DNA from: an uncultured Rothia sp.
GTDB taxonomy: Bacteria > Actinomycetota > Actinomycetes > Actinomycetales > Micrococcaceae
NCBI RefSeq assembly: GCF_937976295.1
Contig: NZ_CALJRY010000332.1
Span: 1-14,434 of the forward strand
Length of the DNA: 14,434 nucleotides
Direction: 5' to 3'
The position numbers and the translations under genes are program-made. Shown here piece after piece: positions 13,711 to 14,434 of this stretch (its first letter is position 1; every line of letters begins with the position of its first letter). The notes beneath the pieces were generated by a model, which did not search any database, had not been told where the DNA came from, and saw nothing but the letters and a program-made list of their open reading frames with translations.

Positions 13711-14291
13711 TCTGCCGGCAGGGTGTGCTGCCTGGGGCACTGTCTGGCGCGCTGCCCGGCGTACTGTTCAGCGTGCTTGATGTCAGCTTTTTATTTATTT
13801 TCACGCGCATTTCAGGCTATTTTTATTTTTTGCTATCAACTGCATTTTTAATGCATTTCAGTGCTTACACCACAGTGTTAAAACATTTACTTATCGCCCC
13901 GCCTCTCAAAGGGCGCCACACAATTCACCTCACGCACCCAAACCTTCAAGCTTCACTTACATAAAACCTCAATAATGAGGTGCTATTCAGCCTCCACAGG
14001 TTGATTTTCTGCACATTAACCCATGAAAAATGCTTTAAAAATCCCTAAAGCTCACCCTGAAGTGATACCTTAGAAACGTACGTTGCACACCGCCCAAAAA
14101 AGAGTTCTTCCGGCACAAAAAAAGGGGCAGATAAATACTATTCCCTCACCCCATTCCTTACTTCAGCACGCCTAAAAACGGCCCCCTTTTACCGCCCCAT
14201 AAAAACCTCATACGCACCTCGTGCACCTACAGACGGAAACACCCGTACACATCACGCAGTCCACACAACACACCTACATCAGGAGAACCAG
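13711..14291. other. AT-rich intergenic region without a convincing gene
   Basis: About 580 bases lie between the purM terminator and the last gene. The part from about 13780 to 14060 is AT-rich with runs of T and A. The open frames that cross it begin in or before the purM terminator, lack ribosome sites and give hydrophobic low-complexity peptides. Small inverted repeats are seen: TGCATT/AATGCA (13841-13855) and GCTTTA/TAAAGC (14032-14037, 14046-14051). No tRNA, rRNA or repeat array was recognised. The promoter of the next gene must lie here, but I could not pick it. Confidence 0.6.
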
Positions 14292-14434
14292 ATGAGGCTT
14301 CCATACTTCGGCGCACGCCGCACCGAAACACCTCCTCCTCGCCGCTGCCCCGATAACCTCTGCACCGATAACCTCTGCACCGATAACCGCCGCCGCAAGC
14401 GCCCCGCACGCGCAGCCATGAGCCTGCTCACCGC
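14292..14434 (+). CDS. Start of an unrecognised protein with DNLCT tandem repeats (3' end outside window)
   Basis: The frame opens at ATG 14292 with a strong AGGAGA site 5 bases upstream (14281-14286) and stays open for 47 codons to the window end. It reads MRLPYFGARRTETPPPRRC, then PDNLCTDNLCTDN, then a basic stretch RRRKRPARAA leading into MSLLTA. The 5-residue unit DNLCT occurs twice, with DN beginning a third copy. The basic stretch followed by the start of a hydrophobic run looks like an unusually long signal-peptide n-region. The alternative is that the true start is the later ATG at about 14418, which has no ribosome site. I do not recognise a family and cannot predict a function. Confidence 0.55.
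   Translation, partial: MRLPYFGARRTETPPPRRCPDNLCTDNLCTDNRRRKRPARAAMSLLT
14351..14388 (+). repeat. 15-bp tandem repeat in the last gene
   Basis: The unit cgataacctctgcac is present at 14351-14365 and 14366-14380 without a difference, followed by the first 8 bases of a third unit. The length of 15 keeps the frame and adds five residues (DNLCT) per copy, so slippage could change the protein length without breaking it. Confidence 0.85.

Noticed and set aside
13642..13964. Open frames after purM giving hydrophobic peptides
   Set aside because: They begin within the purM terminator hairpins, lack ribosome sites, and their hydrophobicity comes from T-rich DNA.

Overview
The window looks like chromosomal DNA of a high-GC Gram-positive bacterium (Actinomycetota). 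A member of the Micrococcaceae close to Rothia is the best guess. The reasons are the actinobacterial protein types (a PurF with four Fe-S cysteines, an SCP-like protein upstream of purF, a SemiSWEET, a PG-binding ABC adaptor), the GC-rich third codon positions of the housekeeping genes, and the dense head-to-tail gene spacing. The genus is an inference from protein character, not a database result.

Layout. (1) 1-546, plus strand: 3' part of a GntR/FadR-type regulator (FCD ligand domain), ending in a strong bidirectional terminator. (2) 639-5320, minus strand: a compact five-gene module. In transcription order it encodes a small secreted protein, a lipoprotein, a membrane-anchored adaptor with a peptidoglycan-binding domain, an ABC ATPase and a MacB/FtsX-type permease. 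It is preceded by an AT-rich promoter/leader region (about 5340-5630). (3) 5779-8164, minus strand: purC and purD, each with its own terminator. (4) 8314-8655, minus strand: a SemiSWEET sugar transporter. (5) 8874-10471, plus strand: a thermolabile-type L-asparaginase and an SCP-like protein, nearly overlapping. (6) 10712-13608, plus strand: purF and purM, overlapping by one base and closed by a double hairpin. (7) 13711-14291: AT-rich DNA without a convincing gene, then the start of an unrecognised gene (14292 to the window end).

How the parts work together. The purine genes cover steps 1 (PurF), 2 (PurD), 5 (PurM) and 8 (PurC) of IMP synthesis in the 14-step-numbering-free order PRPP to IMP. 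The asparaginase beside them makes aspartate, a co-substrate of PurC, which may explain the neighbourhood.

The most unusual part is the five-gene module. It sits between two direct repeats (520-625 and 5634-5739; 98 of 106 bases identical by my alignment). Each repeat consists of the last codons of the GntR gene plus its terminator. The second copy, next to purC, has a decayed coding part ending in the same stop. This pattern suggests that the module was inserted or transposed into a GntR-terminator-purC junction, duplicating the 3' end of the regulator gene. The module's first product is an 80-residue secreted protein with a possible beta-gamma-crystallin motif. A plausible but unproven reading is a secreted effector (antimicrobial or inhibitor) with a matching cell-envelope ABC export or self-protection machine.
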